NCBI GenBank assembly: GCA_023408815.1 | Contig: JAEYJO010000032.1 | Location: 49,715 to 113,714, forward strand | Length of the DNA: 64,000 nt | Origin: Bacillota bacterium | GTDB taxonomy: Bacteria > Bacillota > Clostridia > Lachnospirales > Lachnospiraceae | Reading direction: 5' to 3' | Part shown: positions 43,707-51,944 of the stretch, piece by piece | Position numbering within the stretch: position 1 is the first letter of the stretch | How the letters are laid out: each line of letters opens with the position of its first letter | The notes under the pieces: generated by a model | Told to the model about the DNA's origin: nothing | Seen by the model: only the letters and a program-made list of their open reading frames with translations | Databases searched by the model: none | Program-made: the position numbers and the translations under genes

Positions 43707-44132
43707 TTGGTTATTGAAATAAACAAGGATATTGACCGTTATCAGGAATCTGTGGCACTGGGATTAAGCGCAAAACAGCTTATTTTTTCTGCCGCTAGTT
43801 TAATTTGTGGAGCAGGATTGATTTTATGTTTGTACCGCTATATTGGACTTACAGCATCTGCATATGTGGCAATTCCAGTAGTAGCACCCATTGCACTGGG
43901 AGGATTTTATTCCTATCATGGCATGAGCTTTTATGAGGTAATGGGAAGAAAGCTTCGATTTGCCTTTTTCAATCGACATTTGGTCTATTGCTCTACAGAG
44001 GGAGAGGCAGTGATACAGGAATATGAAAAGGAACTTTTGGAACAGGAAAAGAAGCGGATTCTTACGATTAAGAAACAAGAGAAGAAATCTCAAAAAAATA
44101 CGAGGAAAAAGAACAAAAAAGGGGGCATTTAA
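43707..44132 (+). CDS. PrgI-family (VirB3-like) protein
   Basis: A 141-residue protein opening VIEINKDIDRYQESVALGLSA, with two adjacent TM helices (about 25-45 and 48-70) and a basic tail. This is the PrgI arrangement, the Gram-positive equivalent of VirB3, always next to VirB4. TTG 43707 is 9 nt after AAGGAGG (43691-43697). Confidence 0.87.
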   Translation: MVIEINKDIDRYQESVALGLSAKQLIFSAASLICGAGLILCLYRYIGLTASAYVAIPVVAPIALGGFYSYHGMSFYEVMGRKLRFAFFNRHLVYCSTEGEAVIQEYEKELLEQEKKRILTIKKQEKKSQKNTRKKNKKGGI

Positions 44133-44135
44133 AAG

Positions 44136-44252
44136 ATGAAAAAGAAAACGAGAAACATCGCAATGGGAGGCATTGCAGTAGTTTTGATTGCGATGGCAGG
44201 AAAGTTTTTTTATAAAAAGAAACGTTATATCAAGTCAGACAGAAGCCGTTAG
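44136..44252 (+). CDS. 38-residue membrane peptide
   Basis: A short frame MKKKTRNIAMGGIAVVLIAM... with one hydrophobic helix flanked by basic ends, 3 nt after PrgI, with AGGGGG upstream. A small membrane component of the transfer channel is plausible. Confidence 0.5.
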   Translation: MKKKTRNIAMGGIAVVLIAMAGKFFYKKKRYIKSDRSR

Positions 44253-44343
44253 AACGGATACCAAGTCTTACCACATCATAATTTGGAACTTGTGTCGGCT
44301 TATGCAAAGGTAAGAAAGGAAAACAGAAAAAGGAGGGAACCAA

Positions 44344-46719
44344 TTGGGATTATTATTAAAAGATGGATTTAAGGAACTGAAAAAGGCAAGTGAGCCGCTG
44401 TATCGGACGCCAAAATCCATTCAAGAAACAATAGAGCTTCTGGCAGTTGCAGAAAAGGGCATCTTTGAAGTGGCAAAGAACCGTTATTCCAAAAGCTATC
44501 GTTTCCAAGATATTAATTACACGACAACCAATGAGGACGAACAGATTGATTTGTTTGAACGATACTGCAAGTTCTTAAATTCACTGGATTGTAATTTTAA
44601 GATTACTATTAATAATAAAAACCGTAATATGCTGGAGCTAAGAAATCTGGTATTGCTGCAATCGCAGGAAGATGGCTATGATTCATTTAGAAAGATTTAT
44701 AATGACATCATGGAACAAAAAATTATTGAGGGCAGGCAGGGAATAGAGCAGGAAAGGTATTTAACAGTTACGATTAACCGAAAGAATTTTGAAGAAGCAA
44801 AAGCCCAGTTTGCTACATTAGAGGTAACGATACAGAAAGCGTTTCATGAATTAGGAGCCGATATTGTTCCCTTAGATGGAAACGAGCGGTTGAAGGTGCT
44901 ATATGATTTCTACCATTTAGGAAAGGAAGGGGACTTCCGGTTTGATTTAAAGGAATACAAAAAAACGGGCAGTGACTTTAAAAATGATTTGTGCAATGGA
45001 ATGGTAAAATACTTTCCGGATCACTTTGAAGAGGAGGGGAAATATTGCAGAGCCTTATTTATCAAAAAATATCCAAGCAGTTTATCAGATCGTTTCTTAA
45101 ATGAAATTACTTCCCTTCCGATTCATTCTGTTACCAGTATTGATGTGGTGCCAATTCCAAAGGATCTGACAACAAAGACACTGCAAAAGAAATACCTTGG
45201 TATTGAATCCGATATCATCAAACAGCAGAGGGTACGAAATAAAAATAATGATTTTTCCTCGGAGATTTCCTATAACAAACGGATTGAGAAAAAAGAAATT
45301 GAAGAGATTATGGATGATGTCAGAGAAAATGACCAGTGCCTGTTTTATACGGCAGTGACTATCGTATTAATGGCAGATACCAAGGAAGAATTAAAAAGTA
45401 TAACAGAAACGGTGGAAGCCATTGGAAAGCGAAACAGCTGTACCATTGATACCCACTATTTCAGACAGAGAGAGGCATTAAACACCGCATTGCCCATTGG
45501 TGTAAGACAGGTAGAAACCATGAGAACCCTGCTTACCCAGAGCCTTGCGGTTTTAATGCCTTTTAACGTACAGGAATTAAATGATATCGGCGGAAATTAT
45601 TACGGAATCAATCAGGTATCAAAAAATATCAACGTAGGAAATCGTAAAAAGCTGATCAATGGAAATGGATTCGTATTTGGGGTACCCGGTTCCGGTAAAT
45701 CGTTTTTTTGTAAAATGGAAATGGGTTCCGTCTTTTTATCCGGTAAAGATGAGATTATTGTTATTGATCCCATGAACGAATATTTTGACATTGCCCATAC
45801 CTATGGCGGAACCGTCGTTAATATGTCCACTTATACAGATAATTATGTTAATCCCCTTGCCATGGATGTGTGGAGCTTAGACCAGAATGATTCCAAAGGC
45901 TGGATTCGGGAAAAGGGAGAATTTATGCTGGGACTTTGTGAGCAGTGTATCGGAGATTCTCTAAACTCCAGACAAAAGTCCATTATCGACCGTTGTGTCA
46001 GAAAGCTATATCTGGATATCGCTAGAAACCGGGAAAAATATATTCCAGTCATGTCTGATTTTTATGAATTGCTTTTAAGTCAGCCCGAGGAGGAAGCAAA
46101 AGACATTGCATTGTCTCTTGAGCTATTTGTAAATGGCTCTTTAAATATCTTTAACCATCAGACCAATGTGGATACGGATAACCGCTTTACCGTATATGGA
46201 ATCCGTGACTTAGGATCAGAGCTTTCACCAATCACTATGCTGGTGATGATGGAATCCATTCAGCAGCGGATTGTAGAAAATGGAAGAAAAGGAATCGCCA
46301 CATGGCTCTATATTGATGAGTTTCATGTCCTGCTGAATTCCGAATACAGTGCCAAGTACCTGCAACAGCTCTGGAAAAAGGTTAGAAAGCAGGGCGGTCT
46401 TTGCACTGGAATCACACAAAATGTGGTCGATCTGCTTCAAAATTATACCGCAACTACCATGCTTGCCAATTCGGAGTTTGTGGCTCTGCTAAAACAGGCC
46501 AATACAGACAGCTCTAAAATGGCAGAAGTAATTGGAGTATCGGAAGCACAGCTTCGTTTTGTAGCAAACAGTGCTTCTGGTATGGGACTATTAAAATGTG
46601 GTTCTGTTATTATTCCTTTTGACAATACCATTAGTAAGCAGACGGAGTTGTATCAGCTTTATAACACGAATCCGCATGAGATTGCAGAAGAAAAAAGAAG
46701 AAAGGGAGAAACAGGTTGA
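44344..46719 (+). CDS. virB4: VirB4-type conjugation ATPase
   Basis: A 791-residue ATPase that energises the conjugation channel. Walker A GVPGSGKSFF lies near 446, Walker B WLYIDEFHVL near 654, and LLQNYTATTMLANSEF and the arginine-finger-like part follow. The N-terminal 400 residues are the VirB4/TraE type domain. It starts with TTG 44344, 5 nt after GGAGGG. A hairpin (46755-46784) separates it from the next gene. Confidence 0.93.
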   Translation: MGLLLKDGFKELKKASEPLYRTPKSIQETIELLAVAEKGIFEVAKNRYSKSYRFQDINYTTTNEDEQIDLFERYCKFLNSLDCNFKITINNKNRNMLELRNLVLLQSQEDGYDSFRKIYNDIMEQKIIEGRQGIEQERYLTVTINRKNFEEAKAQFATLEVTIQKAFHELGADIVPLDGNERLKVLYDFYHLGKEGDFRFDLKEYKKTGSDFKNDLCNGMVKYFPDHFEEEGKYCRALFIKKYPSSLSDRFLNEITSLPIHSVTSIDVVPIPKDLTTKTLQKKYLGIESDIIKQQRVRNKNNDFSSEISYNKRIEKKEIEEIMDDVRENDQCLFYTAVTIVLMADTKEELKSITETVEAIGKRNSCTIDTHYFRQREALNTALPIGVRQVETMRTLLTQSLAVLMPFNVQELNDIGGNYYGINQVSKNINVGNRKKLINGNGFVFGVPGSGKSFFCKMEMGSVFLSGKDEIIVIDPMNEYFDIAHTYGGTVVNMSTYTDNYVNPLAMDVWSLDQNDSKGWIREKGEFMLGLCEQCIGDSLNSRQKSIIDRCVRKLYLDIARNREKYIPVMSDFYELLLSQPEEEAKDIALSLELFVNGSLNIFNHQTNVDTDNRFTVYGIRDLGSELSPITMLVMMESIQQRIVENGRKGIATWLYIDEFHVLLNSEYSAKYLQQLWKKVRKQGGLCTGITQNVVDLLQNYTATTMLANSEFVALLKQANTDSSKMAEVIGVSEAQLRFVANSASGMGLLKCGSVIIPFDNTISKQTELYQLYNTNPHEIAEEKRRKGETG

Positions 46720-46754
46720 TTCTAGTTTACTATAACTAATTACATAACAACGTA

Positions 46755-46788
46755 TGCCATTATGAAGAAAAATTCATAGTGGCATTTT
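46755..46788 (+). terminator. Hairpin between virB4 and the NlpC/P60 gene
   Basis: TGCCATTATGAA (46755-46766) pairs with TTCATAGTGGCA (46773-46784) with G-U pairs, followed by four T residues. It may terminate weakly or act as an attenuator. Confidence 0.5.
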
Positions 46789-46805
46789 AGAGGAGGTGAG
46801 AACAT

Positions 46806-48857
46806 TTGAAGATAAAACGGACAGATGATAAGCCCATGGTAATTCATACGAAAAAAAAGCCGCAATTACACCGGAAGGCACCGACAGTGGCAAGAGTAAA
46901 GGGAAGGAATATTCTAACCGTTACCAAAGAGGGAAAGTCATCGGAAAGAGCAGATGCTAGAAAGAGGTATTCTGTTTCCAAGAACCGTTACCGACTGATT
47001 GGAGCAATGGTAAAAGGAAAACCTATCTCAAAGGGTATGGGTATAAAAGGTAAGGATACCAAAGCTTTGTACACAAAAGGATATAGCACGTCATCCAAAG
47101 AAAAGAAAGAAAATCCCCAACATGGCAAAGATAGGAAGGATGCCCCAAGCGGTTCATATCAAAAAAGCAGAATAGACAGAGAAGCCACTATAAAAAAGAA
47201 AGCACAAGCTGTAAAAATGGTGGGAATGGTTGGAACAAAAAAAGCATTGGAGCAGATGGAGGGCGAAGAGGCGGTATCGGATGCGGTTCTGCTTGCCTAT
47301 CAGATGGCAAAGCCAGTTACCAAAACTTATCAAGCAGGAAGAATGCGATATCAAAATCAAGCGAAAAAAACGAAAGAAGACCAGATTAGGAGAAGAAGAA
47401 CAGCAGGGGATTCCAATAAAAAGACAGCAGGGAAAGATCATTCCAAAGAACCTGGGGAAGCGGTGAATGATCAGAGTAAGAAACTATCTTCCAAAGAGTT
47501 GCAATACAGAAAGAAAAAATATGCAATAAAAAAGGTTAGTAAAGCGGTAAAAAAGAAAGGAAAGCAGGTTAAAAGAGGAGGAAAAGATACAGCTGTCACA
47601 GTGGCATCTGGCGGTGGATTACTGACAGCGGCAGTGATACAAGAAGGAAACCGAATTCACCAAGACAGACAAGAAGTAAAAGGTGCGGTAAAAAACCGCA
47701 TGATGCAGCTTTTTGTTAGTAAACTTTGTCAGGAGGAACGTCAGGATACCATTGGAAAAACCTTAAAAGACATCATTAGGATGCGTGGGATTCTTGTTAC
47801 AAAGTATCTGATTCGCTATGTTGGGATGTTTCTTCTGGTAATTCTGGCACTCATTGCTTTAATTGCACTTCCACTGCTTGTAGTGATTGCCATCCTTTAT
47901 CACTCCCCCTTTGCCATTTTCTTTCCATCTGTCTCATCCGGTGAAACAACACAGCAGGTGTTATCCGCATATGTACAGGAATTTAATAGCAGAGTGGAGG
48001 AAGAAGTAGCAGATAATACCGAGTATGACAGCAGTGAAAAGCGGTATTTGAACTATGAAGGAGCAGGAGTACCGGATAATACCTATGATATTCTAGCCGT
48101 TTACATGGTGAAGTACGGAGATGGTGAGCTGGCAACGAACATGACGGAGACGGCAAAGAAAAATCTAAAAAAAGTATTTGATGATATGTGCAGCTATGAG
48201 GTGACAAAGGAAGAGAAAACCGAGGAAGATGAAGATGGAAAAACCATTATCCATAGCAGAAAGTATGTGGATGTAACTCTAAAAACGTACTGGGATATGA
48301 TTTCCCTTTATGATTTCAAGGAAGAACAACAAAAGGTACTGACAGAGCTGATGAAACCGGAATATCTTGCGCTGTTAGGGTATACAGGCAGTGGTGGAAC
48401 ATTGGGAGAAACAATGGATACCAGCCAGTATCAGTCTATTGTAGATGCAGCTTCGGATGAAAATGGAAAAGCAGTGGTAGAGTTTGTCTTATCCAAAGTA
48501 GGGTATCCCTATAGTCAGACGTACCGTGACACCGGAGCCTATTATGATTGCAGTTCCCTCGCCTACTATGCGTGGAAGAAGGCTGGCGTTGATATTTCCT
48601 ATGGAGGAGCCACTACCGCTGCCGCCCAAGGGCAGTACTGTTATACCAACAGCCTGTTAGTAGAGTATGGTGATATGCAGCCGGGAGATCTGATTTTTTA
48701 CAGTTATGGAAATAACGGACGATTTTTAGATATTACTCATGTGGCTGTGTACGTTGGAAATGGAACTGTAGTAGAAGCCGCCAATGAGCGGGTCGGAGTG
48801 GTCTATCGTCCCATACAGGGGAAATCCTCAATTGTATTTATTGGAAGACCAAGATAG
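46806..48857 (+). CDS. CD1108-like mobile-element protein with NlpC/P60 domain
   Basis: A 683-residue cell-wall hydrolase of the transfer apparatus. The first 330 residues are very basic and cytoplasmic, a TM helix lies near 338-372, and an extracytoplasmic stalk leads to an NlpC/P60 endopeptidase domain (about 555-683) with the catalytic Cys in YYDCSSLAYYAW and His in ITHVAVYVG. It would open peptidoglycan for the conjugation channel (VirB1-like role). TTG 46806 is preceded by GAGGAGG. It ends the conjugation operon. Confidence 0.85.
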   Translation: MKIKRTDDKPMVIHTKKKPQLHRKAPTVARVKGRNILTVTKEGKSSERADARKRYSVSKNRYRLIGAMVKGKPISKGMGIKGKDTKALYTKGYSTSSKEKKENPQHGKDRKDAPSGSYQKSRIDREATIKKKAQAVKMVGMVGTKKALEQMEGEEAVSDAVLLAYQMAKPVTKTYQAGRMRYQNQAKKTKEDQIRRRRTAGDSNKKTAGKDHSKEPGEAVNDQSKKLSSKELQYRKKKYAIKKVSKAVKKKGKQVKRGGKDTAVTVASGGGLLTAAVIQEGNRIHQDRQEVKGAVKNRMMQLFVSKLCQEERQDTIGKTLKDIIRMRGILVTKYLIRYVGMFLLVILALIALIALPLLVVIAILYHSPFAIFFPSVSSGETTQQVLSAYVQEFNSRVEEEVADNTEYDSSEKRYLNYEGAGVPDNTYDILAVYMVKYGDGELATNMTETAKKNLKKVFDDMCSYEVTKEEKTEEDEDGKTIIHSRKYVDVTLKTYWDMISLYDFKEEQQKVLTELMKPEYLALLGYTGSGGTLGETMDTSQYQSIVDAASDENGKAVVEFVLSKVGYPYSQTYRDTGAYYDCSSLAYYAWKKAGVDISYGGATTAAAQGQYCYTNSLLVEYGDMQPGDLIFYSYGNNGRFLDITHVAVYVGNGTVVEAANERVGVVYRPIQGKSSIVFIGRPR

Positions 48858-48904
48858 GATAAAAATATTTTACGGTACGAAGCGGAAGAAAATACAGAGC
48901 AAAA

Positions 48905-49174
48905 TCAATTCTCTTGTTCTGCTTCATATTTGTTTATGGGTGTTAATCCGCTAAACAATTCATCGAAACTGACACCCAATATTTGAGTGAGCACGATAAG
49001 GTCGCTTACATAAATATTACGCACACCCGTTTCGATTTGTGCATAGGTGGATTGTATCATAGGTCTGCCAGCCAGACTCATTTTTGCACATACCTGCTCT
49101 TGGGTTAAGTTTCTGGTTTTGCGTATTGTTTGAATGTTTTTTCCTAAATTAACATCTTGATTTAGTTTCGACAT
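48905..49174 (-). CDS. XRE-family transcriptional repressor
   Basis: An 89-residue protein with a helix-turn-helix of the XRE/Cro type: GKNIQTIRKTRNLTQEQVC, then MIQSTYAQIETGVRNIYVSDL and LVLTQILGVSFDELF. I start it at the ATG at 49174, 8 nt after GGAGG on the minus strand; the longer frame has no binding site. It is the only gene read leftward in the ICE core and faces the 49282 gene across two palindromes, so it likely represses itself and that promoter. Confidence 0.88.
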   Translation of the reverse strand: MSKLNQDVNLGKNIQTIRKTRNLTQEQVCAKMSLAGRPMIQSTYAQIETGVRNIYVSDLIVLTQILGVSFDELFSGLTPINKYEAEQEN

Positions 49175-49192
49175 ATGAGCAGCCTCCATCAT

Positions 49193-49210
49193 TATCACTA
49201 GAAAGTGATA
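49193..49210. promoter_or_regulatory. Operator 1 of the XRE repressor
   Basis: A perfect 18-bp palindrome TATCACT-AGAA-AGTGATA. It lies in the 5' leader of the repressor gene, between a minus-strand TATACT (49221-49226) and the repressor start, fitting autoregulation. Confidence 0.7.
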
Positions 49211-49217
49211 TTTATTC

Positions 49218-49264
49218 TTGAGTATATCATAATAAAATGATAGAATTATCACTATAGGGTGATA
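49218..49264 (+). promoter_or_regulatory. Rightward promoter with operator 2
   Basis: TTGAGT (49218-49223) and TAGAAT (49241-49246) are 17 bp apart. Immediately after the -10 box lies a second 18-bp palindrome TATCAC-TATAGG-GTGATA (49247-49264) with the same half-site as operator 1, so repressor binding would cover the start of transcription. Confidence 0.7.
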
Positions 49265-49281
49265 AAAAGGAGGCGAATTTC

Positions 49282-49593
49282 ATGAGAAGCAGATGTGAAA
49301 GAGAGAAGCAAATGGCTAGGTTTTTAAAATGGATCTATGACTATCCAGCTTGGTGGCGCATGATATGTACACCGGGAGAAAAAGAAATGAACGTTCAAAT
49401 AATAAAACAATTAATTGAAGAACTTAGAAAAGAGTCCTTGTATGAAATTATATTTGTATTATTAATGGTTCACAGGAATGAAAAATATTTGGAGGGTCTG
49501 ACTGAATCAATGCTGTTACAAATGCTCATTTCTATGTGGGAAGCAGGCGAAAAAGAGGAGATAGAAGAAGCACTGATGAACTTTTTGGGATAG
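49282..49593 (+). CDS. Small hypothetical protein under the XRE operator
   Basis: A 103-residue soluble helical protein (CEREKQMARFLKWIYDYPAW... EEIEEALMNFLG). ATG 49282 is 9 nt after AAGGAGG. It is the first gene of the repressed rightward unit and could be a regulator or antirepressor; no family recognised. Confidence 0.6.
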   Translation: MRSRCEREKQMARFLKWIYDYPAWWRMICTPGEKEMNVQIIKQLIEELRKESLYEIIFVLLMVHRNEKYLEGLTESMLLQMLISMWEAGEKEEIEEALMNFLG

Positions 49594-49691
49594 GAAGAAA
49601 TCCAAGTATTATATTCTTTGCTATTGTGACATCCATTATTTAACTGATAAATAGTCAGGTTATTTAAGGATAAAGGATAGGTGATTTGTAA

Positions 49692-50276
49692 TTGAAAAAG
49701 AGGAAAGAAGTGGATCTAGAGAGAGAATTAAAACAGGAGTATGACAGGTGGGAGTATTTAAAGGAGTTTGGAGGCAGTGATCCTTTTTGGGATGATGCAG
49801 CAAATATGAATCTGGTTCGTACTCATATTTTAAACCGAAAAAAAGAAATTGCGGAGAAGTACAAAACGGATTATAAAAAATATCCGGAACTCTTTTTTAG
49901 AGAAGTTCCGCCAGAAGTACAAGCCGGGTATATGGCGTGCTCGGCACAGATTAGAGAACAGGCGGCAGAAGCACTGGATATTTATTTGTCGGATGAAAAT
50001 TTTCAGTTCCTGCTTTTTCATAAAGACCGCTTAACGAAAAAGGAAGCAGAGAAAATTAGTCTGTTCAATGTACTTGGATATGCCTCCGGTCTGGCAGCGG
50101 CATTAAAACAGGATGATCTGGTTGCCATGCGAAGACATGCGGGCAGACCAAAAAGCTATCAGGAATCCTTCGCAGGCTGTGCAAAGAAGATGAAAGAGAT
50201 ACTAAAAAAAAAGGAAGAGGAACCAGAAACAGCAAGGGAGGCAAAGCAGCTTTCCTTGTTCCAGTTTGGATTATAA
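49692..50276 (+). CDS. ICE protein ending in a sliding-clamp-binding motif
   Basis: A 194-residue helical, charged protein with an FGGSDPFWDDAANMNLVR segment near 25. Its last residues are KQLSLFQFGL; QLSLF matches the consensus pentapeptide (QLxLF) that binds the DnaN sliding clamp. This suggests recruitment to replicating DNA. No family is recognised. TTG 49692 has TAGGTG upstream. A terminator-like hairpin follows at 50287-50315. Confidence 0.6.
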   Translation: MKKRKEVDLERELKQEYDRWEYLKEFGGSDPFWDDAANMNLVRTHILNRKKEIAEKYKTDYKKYPELFFREVPPEVQAGYMACSAQIREQAAEALDIYLSDENFQFLLFHKDRLTKKEAEKISLFNVLGYASGLAAALKQDDLVAMRRHAGRPKSYQESFAGCAKKMKEILKKKEEEPETAREAKQLSLFQFGL

Positions 50277-50286
50277 ACCAGTCAAT

Positions 50287-50315
50287 TAGCAGTGCTTATA
50301 GGTACTGCTATTTTT
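50287..50315 (+). terminator. Terminator-like hairpin
   Basis: TAGCAGT (50287-50293) pairs with ACTGCTA (50304-50310), followed by five T residues. Confidence 0.65.
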
Positions 50316-50340
50316 ATGGTAAGAGAGAGGAGAAATTTAA

Positions 50341-51258
50341 TTGAAATTAGAAGAAATGATATTAGTCACCGAGAACCGAGAAGGAATCGAAACCAACTTT
50401 TTGTCAAGCTTTGAGGATTATTTGAAATCCGTGCAGGAATTATTATCAAGCGAAGCCTACGATGTGGCTTGTGCAGTGGCGGCACTGTTTGAAACAAAAG
50501 AACAAAAGGAAAAATGGGGTGAAATCTGCTTTACTTCCAATCACACCTATTATGCTAAGTTTTGTAGAGGGGAGTGTGAGCTAAGGAGTTTCTTACAAGG
50601 TGATTACAAGGAGAAGAACAGCATAGATCCGTTTTATTTTGATGAAGAGCGTTGTTCTACAGAATGCAGCCATGTTCTTGTAGCATATGGTATGAAAGCA
50701 AATGGACACAGTCAGTTTAATAGCCTACATTATGAGAGGCAGGAGTATACCTTCCAGCGAGGAGAGATTCTTAAAAATATGAATGGAAGCGATTATCTGG
50801 TACTTGCTGTCCTTGATAAAAACAACCTTCTTCTATATGCACAAAGTGATGGACAGATTGTAGTGGGAGTAGGAACATCCTATTATAAAAGAACGCCAAA
50901 AGAAGGGTATCTTTCAAATGATAGTGAAATCTTTGGAATAGAGTGGAATTATGGTATTTATCTTGGAGTTGATGTTACCAAAATTGATTTTGAAGGGCTG
51001 AAACGAGAGTATGGTAAGACAGAGGAGATTAAGAGTCTTTTGGAATACCGAACAGATATGAAACGCAAATTTCATAAGTATGAAAATTTATGTGAGGACA
51101 TGGATTTATCGGAGGAAATTCGTGATATGGTTGCGGACAGCATGGAAACGGTATTTTTAACAAGGGAGAAGGATCTATTTGAGACTTGTCTAAAACAGGG
51201 TGTTTTCGATGGTGGTTTTTCTGCAAAAGCGGTGGAAAAACCGGAGAGAGCAAGATAA
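50341..51258 (+). CDS. Hypothetical ICE protein
   Basis: A 305-residue soluble acidic protein with a beta-rich middle (RGEILKNMNGSDYLVLAVLD, LLYAQSDGQIVVGVG) and a helical end. I do not recognise the family. TTG 50341 follows GAGAGGAG. It lies before the MT-A70 gene in the establishment/antirestriction region. Confidence 0.5.
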   Translation: MKLEEMILVTENREGIETNFLSSFEDYLKSVQELLSSEAYDVACAVAALFETKEQKEKWGEICFTSNHTYYAKFCRGECELRSFLQGDYKEKNSIDPFYFDEERCSTECSHVLVAYGMKANGHSQFNSLHYERQEYTFQRGEILKNMNGSDYLVLAVLDKNNLLLYAQSDGQIVVGVGTSYYKRTPKEGYLSNDSEIFGIEWNYGIYLGVDVTKIDFEGLKREYGKTEEIKSLLEYRTDMKRKFHKYENLCEDMDLSEEIRDMVADSMETVFLTREKDLFETCLKQGVFDGGFSAKAVEKPERAR

Positions 51259-51327
51259 TGACTGGATAAAATTGTTGATGGTTCTAGTGCGATGCAAACA
51301 CATTTTATTATTGAAAGGTGGAATGAT

Positions 51328-51897
51328 ATGGGAAAAAAATATCAGGTTATTTATGCCGACCCTCCCTGGAAATATCAGGTGTATTCCAAAAAGGGAGAGG
51401 GAAGAACAGCAGAAAGTCATTATCATACTATGAACATAGAAGAAATACGGTCCTTACCGGTTGCAGACATTGCCGATACGGACTGTATTCTTTTTTTATG
51501 GGTTACTTTTCCCTGTCTGTTAGAGGGATTATCCGTTATGAAAAGCTGGGGATTTACCTATAAGACTTGTGGATTTAACTGGGTAAAGCGAAATAAAAAA
51601 GCAGATACCTTCTTTATGGGACTGGGATTTTGGACACGTGCCAATTCAGAACTCTGCCTTCTTGGTACAAAAGGAAGACCAAAACGTGTGTCAAAAGCAG
51701 TGCCGCAGGTTTGTGATGCAAGAATTATGGAGCATAGCAAAAAGCCGGATGAGATCAGGGAGCGAATTGTAGCACTTTGCGGGGATGTCCCACGAATTGA
51801 ACTCTTTGCAAGAAAGCAGTATACAGGATGGGACTGCCATGGGGATGCCATAGGAGGAAACGATATCAGGGAGGAATTAAGGGCAGTGTCTGAGTAA
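51328..51897 (+). CDS. MT-A70 family DNA adenine methyltransferase
   Basis: A 189-residue SAM-dependent N6-adenine methyltransferase. The catalytic DPPW motif is in QVIYADPPWKYQ near residue 9, and the SAM-binding end lies at RIELFARKQYTGWDCHGD near 158. Stand-alone MT-A70 enzymes are common on ICEs and phages and protect incoming DNA from restriction. ATG 51328 follows AAAGGTGG; the frame is open to 51292. The antirestriction-type giant protein follows. Confidence 0.88.
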   Translation: MGKKYQVIYADPPWKYQVYSKKGEGRTAESHYHTMNIEEIRSLPVADIADTDCILFLWVTFPCLLEGLSVMKSWGFTYKTCGFNWVKRNKKADTFFMGLGFWTRANSELCLLGTKGRPKRVSKAVPQVCDARIMEHSKKPDEIRERIVALCGDVPRIELFARKQYTGWDCHGDAIGGNDIREELRAVSE

Positions 51898-51944
51898 GAA
51901 GTAATTGAAAAGGTAGTGGATGTTCAGAAGAGAAGGAGGAACAG

